Shown: positions 5,121 to 5,778 of the stretch, in pieces
Position numbering within the stretch: the first letter of the stretch is position 1
How the letters are laid out: the number at the start of each line of letters is the position of its first letter
Source of the DNA: a bacterium
Lineage (GTDB): Bacteria; Patescibacteriota; Patescibacteriia; Patescibacteriales; JAKAJF01
Reading direction: 5' to 3'
Assembly (NCBI GenBank): GCA_021813875.1
Contig: JAKAJF010000059.1
Location: 1 to 5,778, forward strand
DNA length: 5,778 nucleotides
Translations under genes and position numbers: made by a program
Notes under the pieces: model-generated
The model's input: the letters and a program-made list of their open reading frames with translations, nothing else
The model's database searches: none
What the model was told of the DNA's origin: nothing

Positions 5121-5174
5121 CCCCGTTAATTTTCAAGGAAATTTAATGGGGCAAACACTTAAAATCAAAAGTGT
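5121..5174 (+). other. Two hairpins immediately 5' of 23S rRNA
   Basis: CCCCGTTAA (5121-5129) pairs with TTAATGGGG (5143-5151), continued inward by TTTC/GAAA after one mismatch. A second hairpin pairs ACACTT (5155-5160) with AAGTGT (5169-5174) and ends just before the predicted mature 5' end. Such stems commonly flank rRNA processing sites. Alternatively, part of this segment pairs with sequence beyond the 3' end of 23S, which is not visible here. Confidence 0.5.
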
Positions 5175-5175
5175 G

Positions 5176-5778
<603 letters not shown>

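Noticed and set aside
4832..5175. tRNA, 16S fragment or CRISPR array in the spacer
   Set aside because: No cloverleaf, no 16S landmarks and no regularly spaced repeats are present.

Overview
The window looks like a piece of a small-genome bacterium, most likely a Patescibacteria/CPR member (Parcubacteria-like). This is inference. It rests on very tight gene packing, starts with almost no Shine-Dalgarno sequence, a type IV pilus ATPase beside small membrane-anchored proteins, a secreted protein with a tail-fibre-like GIGTTSP motif, and a 23S rRNA gene with no 16S rRNA or tRNA in front of it. All visible genes run on the + strand. Stops are TAA or TAG and no in-frame TGA interrupts the intact genes, so nothing suggests a recoded TGA.

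Layout. Bases 1-207 hold no convincing gene, only a weak candidate promoter and GC-rich hairpins ending in a T run just before rny. Bases 208-1722 encode ribonuclease Y, a membrane-anchored endoribonuclease. Bases 1723-1879 are a compact control region: the rny terminator overlaps a good sigma70-type promoter for the next genes, followed by an imperfect palindromic repeat. From 1880 a four-gene cluster is packed with gaps of 3-6 bases: a YmdB-family metallophosphoesterase (1880-2680), the pilus retraction ATPase PilT (2685-3737), a small membrane-anchored protein split by an apparent frameshift (3741-4114), and a secreted cysteine-rich protein (4121-4831). rny next to ymdB is a familiar pairing and suggests a shared role in RNA turnover or signalling. 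The genes after pilT are plausible surface or pilus-associated proteins.

Bases 4832-5175 contain no ordinary gene but are rich in signals. A consensus promoter lies inside a perfect 10-bp inverted repeat. Its predicted transcript carries a possible 13-codon leader ORF whose stop codon falls inside the 5' arm of a long hairpin. That hairpin is mutually exclusive with an intrinsic terminator, which is an attenuator-like layout. Two copies of a TTTGACAATT box (a -35 or boxA candidate), a hairpin between them, and two further hairpins lead to the 5' end of 23S rRNA at about 5176, which runs off the right edge. The attenuator-like leader ahead of an apparently unlinked 23S gene is the most interesting unexplained feature.
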